The notes beneath the pieces are model-generated. The model was not told the origin of the DNA. It made no database searches and was given only the letters and a program-made list of their open reading frames with translations. 64,000 bases of DNA, taken from NCBI GenBank assembly GCA_014946745.1, contig JADCRD010000001.1, forward strand, positions 930,001-994,000. The letters run 5' to 3'. Shown one piece after another: positions 35,270 to 43,681 of this stretch. A program made the translations under genes and the position numbers. The stretch is from Lysobacterales bacterium (lineage in GTDB: Bacteria; Pseudomonadota; Gammaproteobacteria; Xanthomonadales; Xanthomonadaceae). Within the stretch, counting starts at the first letter, position 1, and the number at the start of each line of letters is the position of its first letter.

Positions 35270-35947
35270 TTACTCGCTGGCGGCGGGCGCCTCGGCGGAT
35301 TCAGTCTTGGCGGCGGCCTTCACCTTGGGCGCCTTGACGGCCTTCTTGGCGGCGGGCTTGGCGACCGGCGCAGCGGCAGACTTCGCGGCCGGCTTCGCGA
35401 CCTTCGCGGCGGGCTTGGCAGCTTTGGCCGCAGGCTTGCGGGCCGCCGCCTTGGGCTCGCCGCCCAGCTTCTTCAGTTCGGCGGTGAGCGCGTCGACGCG
35501 CTTGGCCAGGTGTCCCAGGTCCTCGTGGCCCGGCACGCCCAGGCGGTTCAGAGCGCGCTGCACGCGCTCCTCGAAGATCTTCTCCAGCTTGTCCCAGGTG
35601 TCGGTGGCGCGATCGCGCACCTGCTCGACCCGGTTCTCGACGGCATCACGCACGGCGTCGACGCGACCCGTGGCGAGCTTGCGGGTCTTCTGTTCGATGC
35701 TCGAACCTTCCTTGACGAGGTTCTCGAACAGGCGCGAGCCCTCTTCCTGCGCGCGGTTGAAGGCGCCCATGCCAGCGAGCCAGATGCCCTGCGCGGATTC
35801 CATGATCGAGCGCGACAGCGTTTCAGCCTTGCCGCCGAGCGCGGCGACCGGCGACTTCGGAGCGGCCTTCCTGGCGGCGGATTTGGCGGCCTTGGCGGCG
35901 GGCTTCGCGGCAGGCTTGGCAGCCGCGGCTTTCTTGAACTTGGCCAT
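35270..35947 (-). CDS. Phasin family protein with Lys/Ala-rich tails
   Basis: This 225-residue protein is predicted to coat polyhydroxyalkanoate granules. A central phasin domain (residues about 40-150: SIMESAQGIWLAGMGAFNRAQEEGSRLFENLVKEG, then VDAVRDAVENRVEQVRDRATDTWDKLEKIFEERVQRAL) is flanked by histone H1-like AKPAAK repeats at both ends. This layout resembles PhaF/PhaI, in which the basic tail can bind DNA and help segregate granules. I chose the ATG at 35947 (MAKFKKAAAAKP), preceded by GAGAG. A patatin-like gene lies 93 bases upstream on the same strand. No PHA synthase is in the window. Confidence 0.87.
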   Translation of the reverse strand: MAKFKKAAAAKPAAKPAAKAAKSAARKAAPKSPVAALGGKAETLSRSIMESAQGIWLAGMGAFNRAQEEGSRLFENLVKEGSSIEQKTRKLATGRVDAVRDAVENRVEQVRDRATDTWDKLEKIFEERVQRALNRLGVPGHEDLGHLAKRVDALTAELKKLGGEPKAAARKPAAKAAKPAAKVAKPAAKSAAAPVAKPAAKKAVKAPKVKAAAKTESAEAPAASE

Positions 35948-36040
35948 GTCAGATCTCTCGCAGTGAAGGGGGCGAACACGTCGCATCGTGCCGACGCCAC
36001 CTAGAATAATCACACTATGCGATCACCACGCTGTGCGCGT

Positions 36041-37297
36041 TCAGCGTCGGCGGCGCCTCGAAGGGCTGTCCACCCGGTTCTCGATCAGCTCCTCGACTTC
36101 ATCCAGCGCGCGCGACAGTCGCGCCGTAGTCGCGGTATGCGGCCGATAGGCCTGCCGAATGCCCTGCATCAGCGAGGGCGACTTCGCATCCAGCAGATCC
36201 TCGCGCAGGCGCAGCCCCAAACGCGCAAGCATCGGCCGCAGCGCCTCGCGGTGTCGGCCCAAGTCGCGCAGCGTGACGCGGTAGGCGTGCTCACAGACGC
36301 GCTGGCGCGAGGCGTAGCTGAAGGCGTTGGTGAAGAACACCTCGGCGTCGTCGTGGTTCGGCTCAAAAATCAGCTGATCGCTGTGGCTGTACTGCTGTGC
36401 GTACTTCGCGAGGCCCACCTGCATGCGCGACTGCAGCAGCGTGCGGAAGGTTTGCGAGAGCACCATCGGCAGTCCGCCCTCGGTCACCGAGGACCGTCGC
36501 TCGCCGCCAGCGCCCTGAGCAGCGTTGCCGTCGTAGGGCACCAGCGGGTTCAGACCGATCAGCAGGTCGATGTCCTCGTCGAGCGCGACCGAGCCGTGCA
36601 TGGTGCGGCGCAGGGCGCCGTCGACCAGGTGCCGTCCGTGCAGCTGCACCGGCGGGTAGAGGCCGGGCAGGGCAGCGCTGGCTTGCACGGCGACCGAGAT
36701 CGGCACGTCGTCCCAACCGGCGCTGCCGAAGCGCACGGTCTCGCCGCTGTCGAGGTCGACCGCGATCACCCTCAGCTTGCGCTTGAGCTCGCGGAAGTCG
36801 TTGCTGCGGCCGCGACGGGTGAAAGCGTCGCGCAGGAAGTGCTCGATGCCGCTGTTGTCGAACAGGCCGTTGGGGATCAATCCTCCGAACCGACCCAGCA
36901 GATCGCCAATCCCCAATTCGCCAGGATGCAGCAAGGCATTGCGCCAGAAGTCGAGCAGCAGCCGCGGCAGCCCCACCACGCGGCGGGCGTACTCGAACAC
37001 GGCGGGGCGCAGAAAGGTCTCGGGCCGGAAGCGCACGTCACCGCTTTCGCCGGTCAGGAAGATCCGGCACATGGTGGCGGTGTCCATGCGGTTGGCCAGC
37101 GAGGCGGCGAGAAAGGCGCCTGAGCTGACGCCGACGTAGATCTCCAGCCGGGTCAGGTCGAGGCCTTCGATGGCCTCGTCGAGGGCGCGCAGAGCGCCGA
37201 GCTCGTACATGCCGCCAATCGGGCCGCCGCCGGCGACGGCGAGACCGATGCGAGGCTTGCGGCGGAGTGGGGCGCTGGCGGTCTGGATCGAGAGCAT
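36041..37297 (-). CDS. Patatin-like phospholipase/acyl hydrolase
   Basis: This 418-residue protein has the patatin Ser-Asp dyad: the oxyanion loop GGGPIGG (from residue 23), nucleophile elbow GVSSG (Ser58) and VDGA (Asp226). An insert region (LLLDFWRNALLHPGELGIGDLLGRFGGLIPNGLFD) and the block VIAVDLDSGETVRFG...ISVAVQASAALPGLYPPV are typical. The C-terminus is Arg-rich. No signal peptide is apparent, so it is probably cytoplasmic. It precedes the phasin gene on the same strand, which suggests a role on granule or membrane lipids, but substrate is unknown. It diverges from the hypothetical gene at 37401. Confidence 0.9.
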   Translation of the reverse strand: MLSIQTASAPLRRKPRIGLAVAGGGPIGGMYELGALRALDEAIEGLDLTRLEIYVGVSSGAFLAASLANRMDTATMCRIFLTGESGDVRFRPETFLRPAVFEYARRVVGLPRLLLDFWRNALLHPGELGIGDLLGRFGGLIPNGLFDNSGIEHFLRDAFTRRGRSNDFRELKRKLRVIAVDLDSGETVRFGSAGWDDVPISVAVQASAALPGLYPPVQLHGRHLVDGALRRTMHGSVALDEDIDLLIGLNPLVPYDGNAAQGAGGERRSSVTEGGLPMVLSQTFRTLLQSRMQVGLAKYAQQYSHSDQLIFEPNHDDAEVFFTNAFSYASRQRVCEHAYRVTLRDLGRHREALRPMLARLGLRLREDLLDAKSPSLMQGIRQAYRPHTATTARLSRALDEVEELIENRVDSPSRRRRR

Positions 37298-37400
37298 GCG
37301 CTAGGGTATGCAGGAGTCAAGCCAGCGAGTGTAGACGCTGATATCGGTTTCCGCCCCTGCAGCCCAGCAGACGCAGGGCGATTTATGCGACCAAAGTCGA

Positions 37401-38126
37401 ATGCACGCCCACCATCCCACCGCCCGCCGTCTGGCCCGGCTGATTGCCGCCAATCAGCGTCTGCGCAGTTTCGATACCGAGCCACGCAACCGCTCGCCCT
37501 GGCTGCCGGCCCTGCAGCGCTGGCAGGCGCAGCGGCTGAAGGCCAGTTTCGCGGCCTTCCTGAAGCGCCCGGATAGGCGCGCTGCGGCCGAGTTCTTTCT
37601 CAGCGATCTCTACGGCGACCAGGATGTCAGCGGTCGCGACTCGGCGGTGGCGCGCATCGTCCCGCGCCTGATCCGCCTGTTGCCGGACGACTTCCTGCGC
37701 ACCGCGGCCGATGCCATCGAGCTGGGCGCGCTCAGCCACGCCTTTGATCTCCGTATGGTCGACTGCCTCGTCCGTGGCTACGGTGAGCGCCCGCGAGTCT
37801 TCGATGAAGCCCTCTATGCGCAGGTCTATCGCGACTGCGGCCTTCCCCGCCTGCGCGCGCGTCAGATCGACTTGATCGTCGAGGTCGGGCAATCGCTGGA
37901 CGAGGCCGTGCGCCATCCGATGCTGGGTCGGGTGCTGAAGCTCTCGCGGCTGCCGGCGCGTGCTGCCGGCCTGTGGGAGCTGCAGCAGTTTCTGGAGCGC
38001 GGCTTCGCCGCTTTTGCCAAGCTGGGCGGCGCCGACGAGTTCCTCGCCACGATCGAGCGGCAGGAGCGCGAGGCGAGCCGGCGCCTCTTCGCCGGACATC
38101 CGCAGCCGTTCGCGCCGCCGTCGTGA
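37401..38126 (+). CDS. Conserved hypothetical protein with FFLSDLYG motif (241 aa)
   Basis: I recognise this as a conserved proteobacterial protein but know no function. It is soluble, helical and Arg/Leu-rich, without signal peptide or membrane segments. The segment RRAAAEFFLSDLYGDQDVSGRDSAVARIVPRLIRLLP (residues about 62-98) is the most family-like part. LGALSHAFDLRMVDCL and a C-terminal LWELQQFLERGFAAFAKLGGADEFLATIERQE follow. The ATG at 37401 leaves about 100 bases to the divergent patatin gene. It converges with phoD. Confidence 0.8.
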   Translation: MHAHHPTARRLARLIAANQRLRSFDTEPRNRSPWLPALQRWQAQRLKASFAAFLKRPDRRAAAEFFLSDLYGDQDVSGRDSAVARIVPRLIRLLPDDFLRTAADAIELGALSHAFDLRMVDCLVRGYGERPRVFDEALYAQVYRDCGLPRLRARQIDLIVEVGQSLDEAVRHPMLGRVLKLSRLPARAAGLWELQQFLERGFAAFAKLGGADEFLATIERQEREASRRLFAGHPQPFAPPS

Positions 38127-38156
38127 CCTCGATGCCCGGCCACGCAGGCCCCGCGA

Positions 38157-39761
38157 TCAGGCCCGCTGGATGCCCCGCACGCCGTCCTCCACCCGGTAGC
38201 GCCCGACGGTGCGCACCGTGCTGTGGCGCTGCTTGACCGTCTCCGGCGCACGCAGCTGCACGTCGGCATCGCGGCCGATCTCGATCAGCACGTAGCCGCG
38301 CTCCTCACTGTTCAGGCGCAGCAGCTGCGGGTTGTCAGCGCGCAGGGCGTCGTACTCGGACTGCGGCCAGCCCTGCGAGGCCATCGATGTGCCACAGACC
38401 TCCGCCGCGACGGTGCGTGCCTTGCCCGAGGGATCGGCCTGGACGTTGGCGATGATGTTGGCGTGCATGTCGCCGCCGATCACCAGTGGATTCGACAGGC
38501 CGGGCCGCGCCAGCGCTTCAATCAGAGCGCGCTGGCTGTGCGGATAGCCATCCCAGCCGTCGGTCCAGATGGTGCGACCGGGCCCCGCCTGATTGTCCAT
38601 GGGCGCGAGCAGTGTTTGCTGGGCGACCACGTTCCAGCGCGCCTCCGAGGACTCGAGCTCGCGGTACAGCCAAGCCTCCTGTTCGCGGCCCAGCAGGCTC
38701 CGCTGCGGATCCTCGATCGCCGCGCAGGTGGCGGCATCAAGGATCGTCGAGCCACCGCGCTTCGAGGGATCCGGGCAGGCCATGGCGCTGCGGTACTGGC
38801 GGTCGTCGAGCACGAAGAAGCGCGCGAGCTGGCCGTAGTCAACGCGGGTGTGGATGGGCATCGAGCCGTCCACGCGCGGCCGCATCCGGCGCGGCAGCGG
38901 CATGTGCTCGTAGTAGGCCTGGTAGGCCGCGGCGCGGCGCACCAGGAAGCGCGGGTCGGCGTGCTCGCTCTCATCCGCGGCGGGGTCATTGTCGACCTCG
39001 TGATCGTCCCAGGTCACCAGCCAGGGCAGGCCGGCGTGGGCATCCTGCAGATCGGGGTCGGTCTTGTACTGGGCGTGGCGCACGCGGTACTCGTCGAGCG
39101 TGTAGGGCTCGCTTCCCATGTGCCGCCGCACCAGATCATCGCCCCAGCTGTTCTCGTAGATGTAGTCGCCCAGAAACAGCATCAGGTCCGGCGCATCGCG
39201 CAGCAGCTGGGCGTAGCCGTTGAAGTAGCCCTGCTCGTAGTGCTGGCAGGACGAGAACGCGAACTTCAGCGCGCGCGGCAGCGCATCCACCGCCGGCGCC
39301 GTGCGCGTGCGGCCGATGCGGCTCACGGCATGGCCGGCGATGAAGCGGTAGAAGTACACGCGATCCGGGCGCAGGCCGACGACGTCAACGTGCACGCTGT
39401 AGGCGAGTTCGTGCACCGCGCGAACGCCGCCTTCGGCCACCACCTTGGCAAAGCGCTCGTCCTCGGCGACCTGCCACTGCACCGCGATCAGCGCGTCGCG
39501 TTCGATGCCGCCATCGGGCTGCAGCGGCGCGGGCGCCAGCCGCGTCCACAGGCTGAAGCCATCGGCCGTGGGATAGCCTGAGGCGACGCCGAGCTGGAAA
39601 GGATCGGCCACAAACCGCGGCGCCTGTTGGGCGCGGGTTTCGCCGGCCCCGAGCAGACCGACCAGGCCCAGGCCCGCCGCGGCGGCAAGCAGGTCGCGAC
39701 GGCTGAGGCGGCCGGAGCGCAGCAGGGCATCGAGTCGGGCGGAGCGGTTCGAGTGGGTCAT
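38157..39761 (-). CDS. phoD: PhoD family alkaline phosphatase/phosphodiesterase
   Basis: This 534-residue protein is a predicted Tat-exported metallophosphoesterase. SRRDLLAAAAGLGLVGLLGAG near residue 20 fits a Tat signal. The PhoD N-terminal domain covers about residues 55-150 (FQLGVASGYPTADGFSLWTRLAP). Catalytic motifs include FAFSSCQHYEQG, LMLFLGDYIYE, WDDHEVDND and VIGGDMHANI, matching the metal-binding Asp/Asn/His set of calcium- and iron-dependent PhoD enzymes. It would release phosphate from mono- or diesters in the periplasm. It converges with the 241-residue hypothetical gene and diverges from the WS/DGAT gene. Confidence 0.94.
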   Translation of the reverse strand: MTHSNRSARLDALLRSGRLSRRDLLAAAAGLGLVGLLGAGETRAQQAPRFVADPFQLGVASGYPTADGFSLWTRLAPAPLQPDGGIERDALIAVQWQVAEDERFAKVVAEGGVRAVHELAYSVHVDVVGLRPDRVYFYRFIAGHAVSRIGRTRTAPAVDALPRALKFAFSSCQHYEQGYFNGYAQLLRDAPDLMLFLGDYIYENSWGDDLVRRHMGSEPYTLDEYRVRHAQYKTDPDLQDAHAGLPWLVTWDDHEVDNDPAADESEHADPRFLVRRAAAYQAYYEHMPLPRRMRPRVDGSMPIHTRVDYGQLARFFVLDDRQYRSAMACPDPSKRGGSTILDAATCAAIEDPQRSLLGREQEAWLYRELESSEARWNVVAQQTLLAPMDNQAGPGRTIWTDGWDGYPHSQRALIEALARPGLSNPLVIGGDMHANIIANVQADPSGKARTVAAEVCGTSMASQGWPQSEYDALRADNPQLLRLNSEERGYVLIEIGRDADVQLRAPETVKQRHSTVRTVGRYRVEDGVRGIQRA

Positions 39762-39897
39762 GGCTGTCGATCGGGATTGGGACAGGGCCGTCTAGCCTGC
39801 CAAAGCCCGATGACAGGCGATACCGTCCTGCCGTGCCGCTTGCATTGACGCTTCCGCGGGCGATCTGCACCATCGGCCGACGGGAAGGGAGACGCTC

Positions 39898-41460
39898 ATG
39901 CCAAACACAGCTGCGAAGACAGCGCGCGGCGCGCCCAAGCGCGAGGCCATGTCGAAGGTCGACACCGCCTGGCTGCGCATGGAGCGGCCGACGAATCTGA
40001 TGATGATCACCGGTGTGCTGATGTTCGCCGAGCGGCTTGAACTCGCCGCGCTGAAGACGCTGATCCGCGAGCGCTTTCTTGCCTTCCCGCGCTTCCGTCA
40101 GAAGGCCGTGGACGCCGCCACCGGCGCGCACTGGGAGGACGATGAGGACTTCGATCTCGACTGGCATGTGCGGCTGACCGCGCTGCCGGGACAGGCCGAC
40201 CAAGCCGCGCTGGAGAACCTCGTCAGCCTGCTCGCTTCGACTGCGCTTGATCACTCCAAACCGCTTTGGCAGTTCCACCTGGTCGAGACCTACGGCGGCG
40301 GCAGCGCGCTGATCGCCCGCGTCCACCACTGCTACGCCGACGGCATCGCACTGGTGCAGGTGCTGCTTTCGCTCACCGACGTCAGTCGCGAGCCCAAGCC
40401 CGGCGCCGACCTGCCGCGCGCCTGGCTGAAGGACGACGGCGAGAAGGTCACCAAGCGCTTCTTCGATCCCGCTTTCCAGCAGTTTGACCGCGCCATGAAG
40501 ATGGGCGGCAAGATGATGGAGAAGAGCCTTGAGATGTATCGCGACCCTGGCCTCGCCGCAGTGCTTGCGAAGGAAGGCGGCGAGATCGCCCGCGAGCTCG
40601 GCCACGTGCTGCTGCTGCCGGATGATCCCGACACCCCGCTCAAGGCGGGGCTGGGGGTGAGCAAGCGCTGCGCCTGGGCCGAGCCGCTGCCGCTGCAGGA
40701 GGTCAAGACAATCGCCCGCGCGCTGGGCTGTACGGTCAACGATGTACTGCTGGCTGCGGTCGCCGGCGCCCTGCGCGCCTATCTTCTGGAGAGCGGCTTC
40801 GATCCGAATGGCTGCGGTATCCGCGCCACCGTGCCGGTGAACCTGCGGCCGCTGGAACACGCCAAGAAGCTCGGCAACCATTTCGGCCTGGTCTTCCTCG
40901 ACCTGCCGATCCACGAGTCGAACCCGCTGCGCCGGCTGCAGCATGTCGCCGACAACATGCGTGAGATCAAGTCCTCGCGGCAGGCGATCATGACCTTCGG
41001 CGTGCTGGCCGCGCTCGGCATGGCGCCGCCGGCGGTGCAGAAGCTGGCGCTTGAGCTCTTCAGCAAGAAGGGCACGGCGGTGGCGACCAATGTGCCGGGG
41101 CCGCAGATGCCGCTGTACATGGCGGGCTCGGAAGTCGGCGACATGATGTTCTGGGTGCCGCAGACGGGCAGTATCGGTGTCGGCATCAGCATCCTCAGCT
41201 ACAACGACCGCGTGCACTTCGGCCTGATCAGCGACGCCAAGTGCATCGCCCGACCGCAGGAGGTCATCGACCGCTTTGCGCCGGAGTTCGAGAAGATGCT
41301 GCTGGCGACTCTGCTGGAAGACTGGACCGCCCCCATCCGCCCCGAAGACGCCGAAGACACCCTGCGCCGCTGCCTGCAGTCGCCCGAGAGCTTCACCCGC
41401 GCGACGCCCTCCAAGACCCGCAAGGCGCCGCGCAGCAGCAAGAAGCTCGCGGGCGCCTGA
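39898..41460 (+). CDS. Wax ester synthase/diacylglycerol acyltransferase (WS/DGAT)
   Basis: This 520-residue enzyme transfers acyl groups from acyl-CoA to fatty alcohols or diacylglycerol to form neutral storage lipids. The catalytic HHxxxDG motif is present as HHCYADG (His143, His144, Asp148). Other family sequences are MSKVDTAWLRMERPTNLMMITGVL at the N-terminus, the ATVPVNLRP stretch, NHFGLVFLDLP and a C-terminal NVPGPQMPLYMAG...SIGVGISILSYNDRVHFGL. The ATG at 39898 has GGGAG upstream. The tail ends in a Lys/Arg-rich stretch. It lies near the phasin and patatin genes, suggesting a neighbourhood for carbon storage. Confidence 0.93.
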   Translation: MPNTAAKTARGAPKREAMSKVDTAWLRMERPTNLMMITGVLMFAERLELAALKTLIRERFLAFPRFRQKAVDAATGAHWEDDEDFDLDWHVRLTALPGQADQAALENLVSLLASTALDHSKPLWQFHLVETYGGGSALIARVHHCYADGIALVQVLLSLTDVSREPKPGADLPRAWLKDDGEKVTKRFFDPAFQQFDRAMKMGGKMMEKSLEMYRDPGLAAVLAKEGGEIARELGHVLLLPDDPDTPLKAGLGVSKRCAWAEPLPLQEVKTIARALGCTVNDVLLAAVAGALRAYLLESGFDPNGCGIRATVPVNLRPLEHAKKLGNHFGLVFLDLPIHESNPLRRLQHVADNMREIKSSRQAIMTFGVLAALGMAPPAVQKLALELFSKKGTAVATNVPGPQMPLYMAGSEVGDMMFWVPQTGSIGVGISILSYNDRVHFGLISDAKCIARPQEVIDRFAPEFEKMLLATLLEDWTAPIRPEDAEDTLRRCLQSPESFTRATPSKTRKAPRSSKKLAGA

Positions 41461-41466
41461 GCCTGC

Positions 41467-41892
41467 CCGAGCTACCGCGCATAACGTGTTCCTGCGCGAG
41501 GGCGGCTTCGCTCTGTTCCTCATCCGCGAGGTCCAGGCTGTGTGGATGGGCGGCGTCTCGCGCATCCGCAGCAGCCGCAACAGGTTCGATGCCGGCACCA
41601 CCTTCGTGCCGACGGGTTGGGTCGACAGCCTCAGCGGCTCGGAGCCGGCTTGCTCAACGCGGCCAGCAAGGACTTGCGCCCAGTGCCCGGTTCGCTGCCG
41701 CTTTACGCCGCGGGCGCTGCGGCTACCGCCAGCGGCTTCGAGATCAGCGCGCTGCTGTTTCCGCCGAGCTTCCATCCGGCGGCTGCGGTGCAGTCGACGG
41801 GGCTTGCTCGGCCGGTTGCTGGCGCGCTGGACATCGGCGCCTTCGAGCGGCCGGTCGATAGCTTGCTGTTCACCCACGGCTTCGCGGGCTGA
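41467..41892 (+). pseudogene. Remnant of a secreted beta-helix protein, frameshifted and 5'-truncated
   Basis: Two reading frames together encode a protein-like C-terminus. The first gives HNVFLREGGFALFLIREVQ and RNRFDAGTTFVPTGWVDSLSG. The sense then passes, near 41640-41655, to the +1 frame: GAGLLNAASKDLRPVPGSLP, YAAGAAATASGFEIS and GALDIGAFERPVDSLLFTHGFAG. 'NAASKDLRPVPGSPL' and 'ALDIGAFE' are typical of the last turns of choice-of-anchor parallel beta-helix proteins. No start codon, signal peptide or N-terminal part is present, and the sense breaks at the frameshift, so this is a decayed fragment. Confidence 0.65.
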
Positions 41893-41952
41893 GCGCGCAA
41901 CGGCGCACTGCAGACGCGGGCGCGGGCTTCAGGCATAAAGCGCTCTGAACCC

Positions 41953-43293
41953 ATGTCCGGACAGACTATGCACGCCACAGCCCCCGAGCGCCTGCGCATC
42001 CGTCGTCCGCATACGCCGCCCACGCCGGCGGTGCGGCGACGCGAGCTGTGGGCCTGGATGATGTTCGACTTCGCCAACTCCGGGTACACCACGGTGGTCA
42101 TCACCGCGGTGTTCAGCGCCTACTTCGTCGCCACGGTGGCCGGTGACGCGGAATGGGCGACCTTCGCGTGGACGGCGGCGCTGTCGCTGTCCTACGCGCT
42201 GATCCTGATCAGCGCGCCGGTGCTGGGCGCCTGGGCCGATCTGCGCGCCGGCAAGCGCTCGCTGCTGTGGTGGACGACGGGGCTCTGCGTGCTGGGCACA
42301 GCCGCCCTGGCCTGGACCGGGCCCGGCAGCGTGGTGCTGGCGCTGGTGCTGATCGTGCTCACAAACACCGTCTATGGCACCGGCGAGAACGTGATCGCCG
42401 CCTTCCTGCCCGAGCTGGCGCGCGAGGAGGCGATGGGCCGACTTTCGGGCTACGGCTGGGCGGTGGGCTATCTCGGCGGGCTGGCGATCCTCGCGGTCTG
42501 CCTGTGGTGGATCACTTCCGCGGACGCGCGCGGCTCGGACACCGTCGCGGCCGTGCAGCAGTCGATGCTGTTCACCGCCTTGGCGTTTGCCTTGGCTGCA
42601 TTGCCGACTCTGCTGCTGCTGCGCGAGCGCGCGCGGCCGCAGCCCTTGCCGCCCGGCGGCGCGCTGCTGGCGACTGCGTTCTCACGCGTGCGCGAATCGC
42701 TGCTTGGCAGCGCCGGGCTGACCGATCTGCGTCGGCTGCTGGCCTGCATCGTGTTCTACCAGGCCGGCGTGGCGACGGTGATCGCGATCGCCGCGATCTT
42801 CACCACCCAGGCCCTGGGCTTCACCACCGCGGAGAGCATCCAGCTGATCCTGGTGGTCAACGTCACCGCGGCGGCCGGCGCCTTTCTGTTCGGCTGGCTG
42901 CAGGATCGTGTCGGCCACAAGCCGCTGCTGGCGCTGTCGCTGCTGGGCTGGCTGCTGGCGATCGGCCTGTTCTGGTTTTCGGAGTCGCGCAGCGTGGTCT
43001 GGGCCGCCGCGAACGTCGCCGGGCTGTGCATGGGCGCGTCGCAGAGCGTGGGCCGCGCGCTGGTCGGCGTGCTGTGTCCGCCCGCGCGCGAAGCCGAGAT
43101 CTTCGGCCTCTGGGGGCTGGCGGTGAAGCTCGCCAGCATTCTCGGCCCTCTGTCCTACGGCGCCGTCAGCTGGATCAGCGGCGGCGACCACCGCACCGCC
43201 ATGCTGTGCACCGCGCTGTTCTTCATCGCGGGCCTTGCGATCCTCCTCGGCATCGACATCGAGCGCGGCCGCGCCGCGCGCGACCTCGCATAG
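41953..43293 (+). CDS. UMF1/Atg22-like MFS transporter
   Basis: This 446-residue inner-membrane transporter has about twelve hydrophobic segments. The N-terminal ELWAWMMFDFANSGYTTVVITAVFSAYFV is the signature of the UMF1 family, related to the yeast vacuolar amino-acid exporter Atg22. Further family matches are GTGENVIAAFLPELA (compare 'YNAFLPeia'), GRLSGYGWAVGYLGGLAILAVC and SQSVGRALVGVLCP. Substrate is not predictable. The start is the ATG at 41953; a second Met follows five residues later. Downstream, two REP-like palindromes separate it from the convergent feo operon. Confidence 0.9.
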   Translation: MSGQTMHATAPERLRIRRPHTPPTPAVRRRELWAWMMFDFANSGYTTVVITAVFSAYFVATVAGDAEWATFAWTAALSLSYALILISAPVLGAWADLRAGKRSLLWWTTGLCVLGTAALAWTGPGSVVLALVLIVLTNTVYGTGENVIAAFLPELAREEAMGRLSGYGWAVGYLGGLAILAVCLWWITSADARGSDTVAAVQQSMLFTALAFALAALPTLLLLRERARPQPLPPGGALLATAFSRVRESLLGSAGLTDLRRLLACIVFYQAGVATVIAIAAIFTTQALGFTTAESIQLILVVNVTAAAGAFLFGWLQDRVGHKPLLALSLLGWLLAIGLFWFSESRSVVWAAANVAGLCMGASQSVGRALVGVLCPPAREAEIFGLWGLAVKLASILGPLSYGAVSWISGGDHRTAMLCTALFFIAGLAILLGIDIERGRAARDLA

Positions 43294-43389
43294 GGTGGGT
43301 CTCGACCCACCACAGCCTCGAATCCAGCGCACGCACTCTGGTGCCCGACGACCAAACATCGCGGTCCATAGGGTGGGTCTTGACCCACC
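43294..43389. repeat. Two GGTGGGTC-NN-GACCCACC palindromes
   Basis: Perfect 8-bp stems with 2-base loops lie at 43294-43311 (loop TC) and 43372-43389 (loop TT), each preceded by TAG. They are 78 bases apart in the same orientation and the second is followed by more half-matching sequence. They resemble the common GTAGGGTGGG REP-like family and probably double as a bidirectional terminator between convergent genes. Confidence 0.8.
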
Positions 43390-43489
43390 AGGGCCTCAAT
43401 TCCACCAGGCGTGGACCCAAGCCACGACATTCCGCGGCCATCGCGCGGCTCCGGCTGACACGCATCGATGCCGCGTCGAGAGGGGCGCG

Positions 43490-43681
43490 CTACTTCGCCG
43501 CCCCTGCGCGTCGACGCCCGATCTCGCAGCCCGTGCACCCGCCGCATGCGGACGGCGCGCGCTCGACAGCGGACTCCGTCGAGCAGCGCAAGCGCGCCCG
43601 CTGCCGAATCGGCCGAGTCAGTCGCCACAGGCTCAGGCCCAGCGCCAGCGCGATCAGCGTCCACTGCCAGTGCAGAGCCAT
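43490..43681 (-). CDS. Small membrane-anchored CGGCxGC protein downstream of feoB
   Basis: This 63-residue protein begins MALHWQWTLIALALGLSLWRLTRP, one membrane helix, followed by a basic stretch and the cysteine motif CGGCTGC near the C-terminus. Its ATG shares one base with the feoB stop codon (TGATG), so it belongs to the feo operon. Similar short proteins occupy this position after feoB in Xanthomonadales (to my recollection DUF6587). The cysteines could bind iron or a cluster in support of FeoB, analogous to FeoC, but that is inference. Confidence 0.8.
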   Translation of the reverse strand: MALHWQWTLIALALGLSLWRLTRPIRQRARLRCSTESAVERAPSACGGCTGCEIGRRRAGAAK

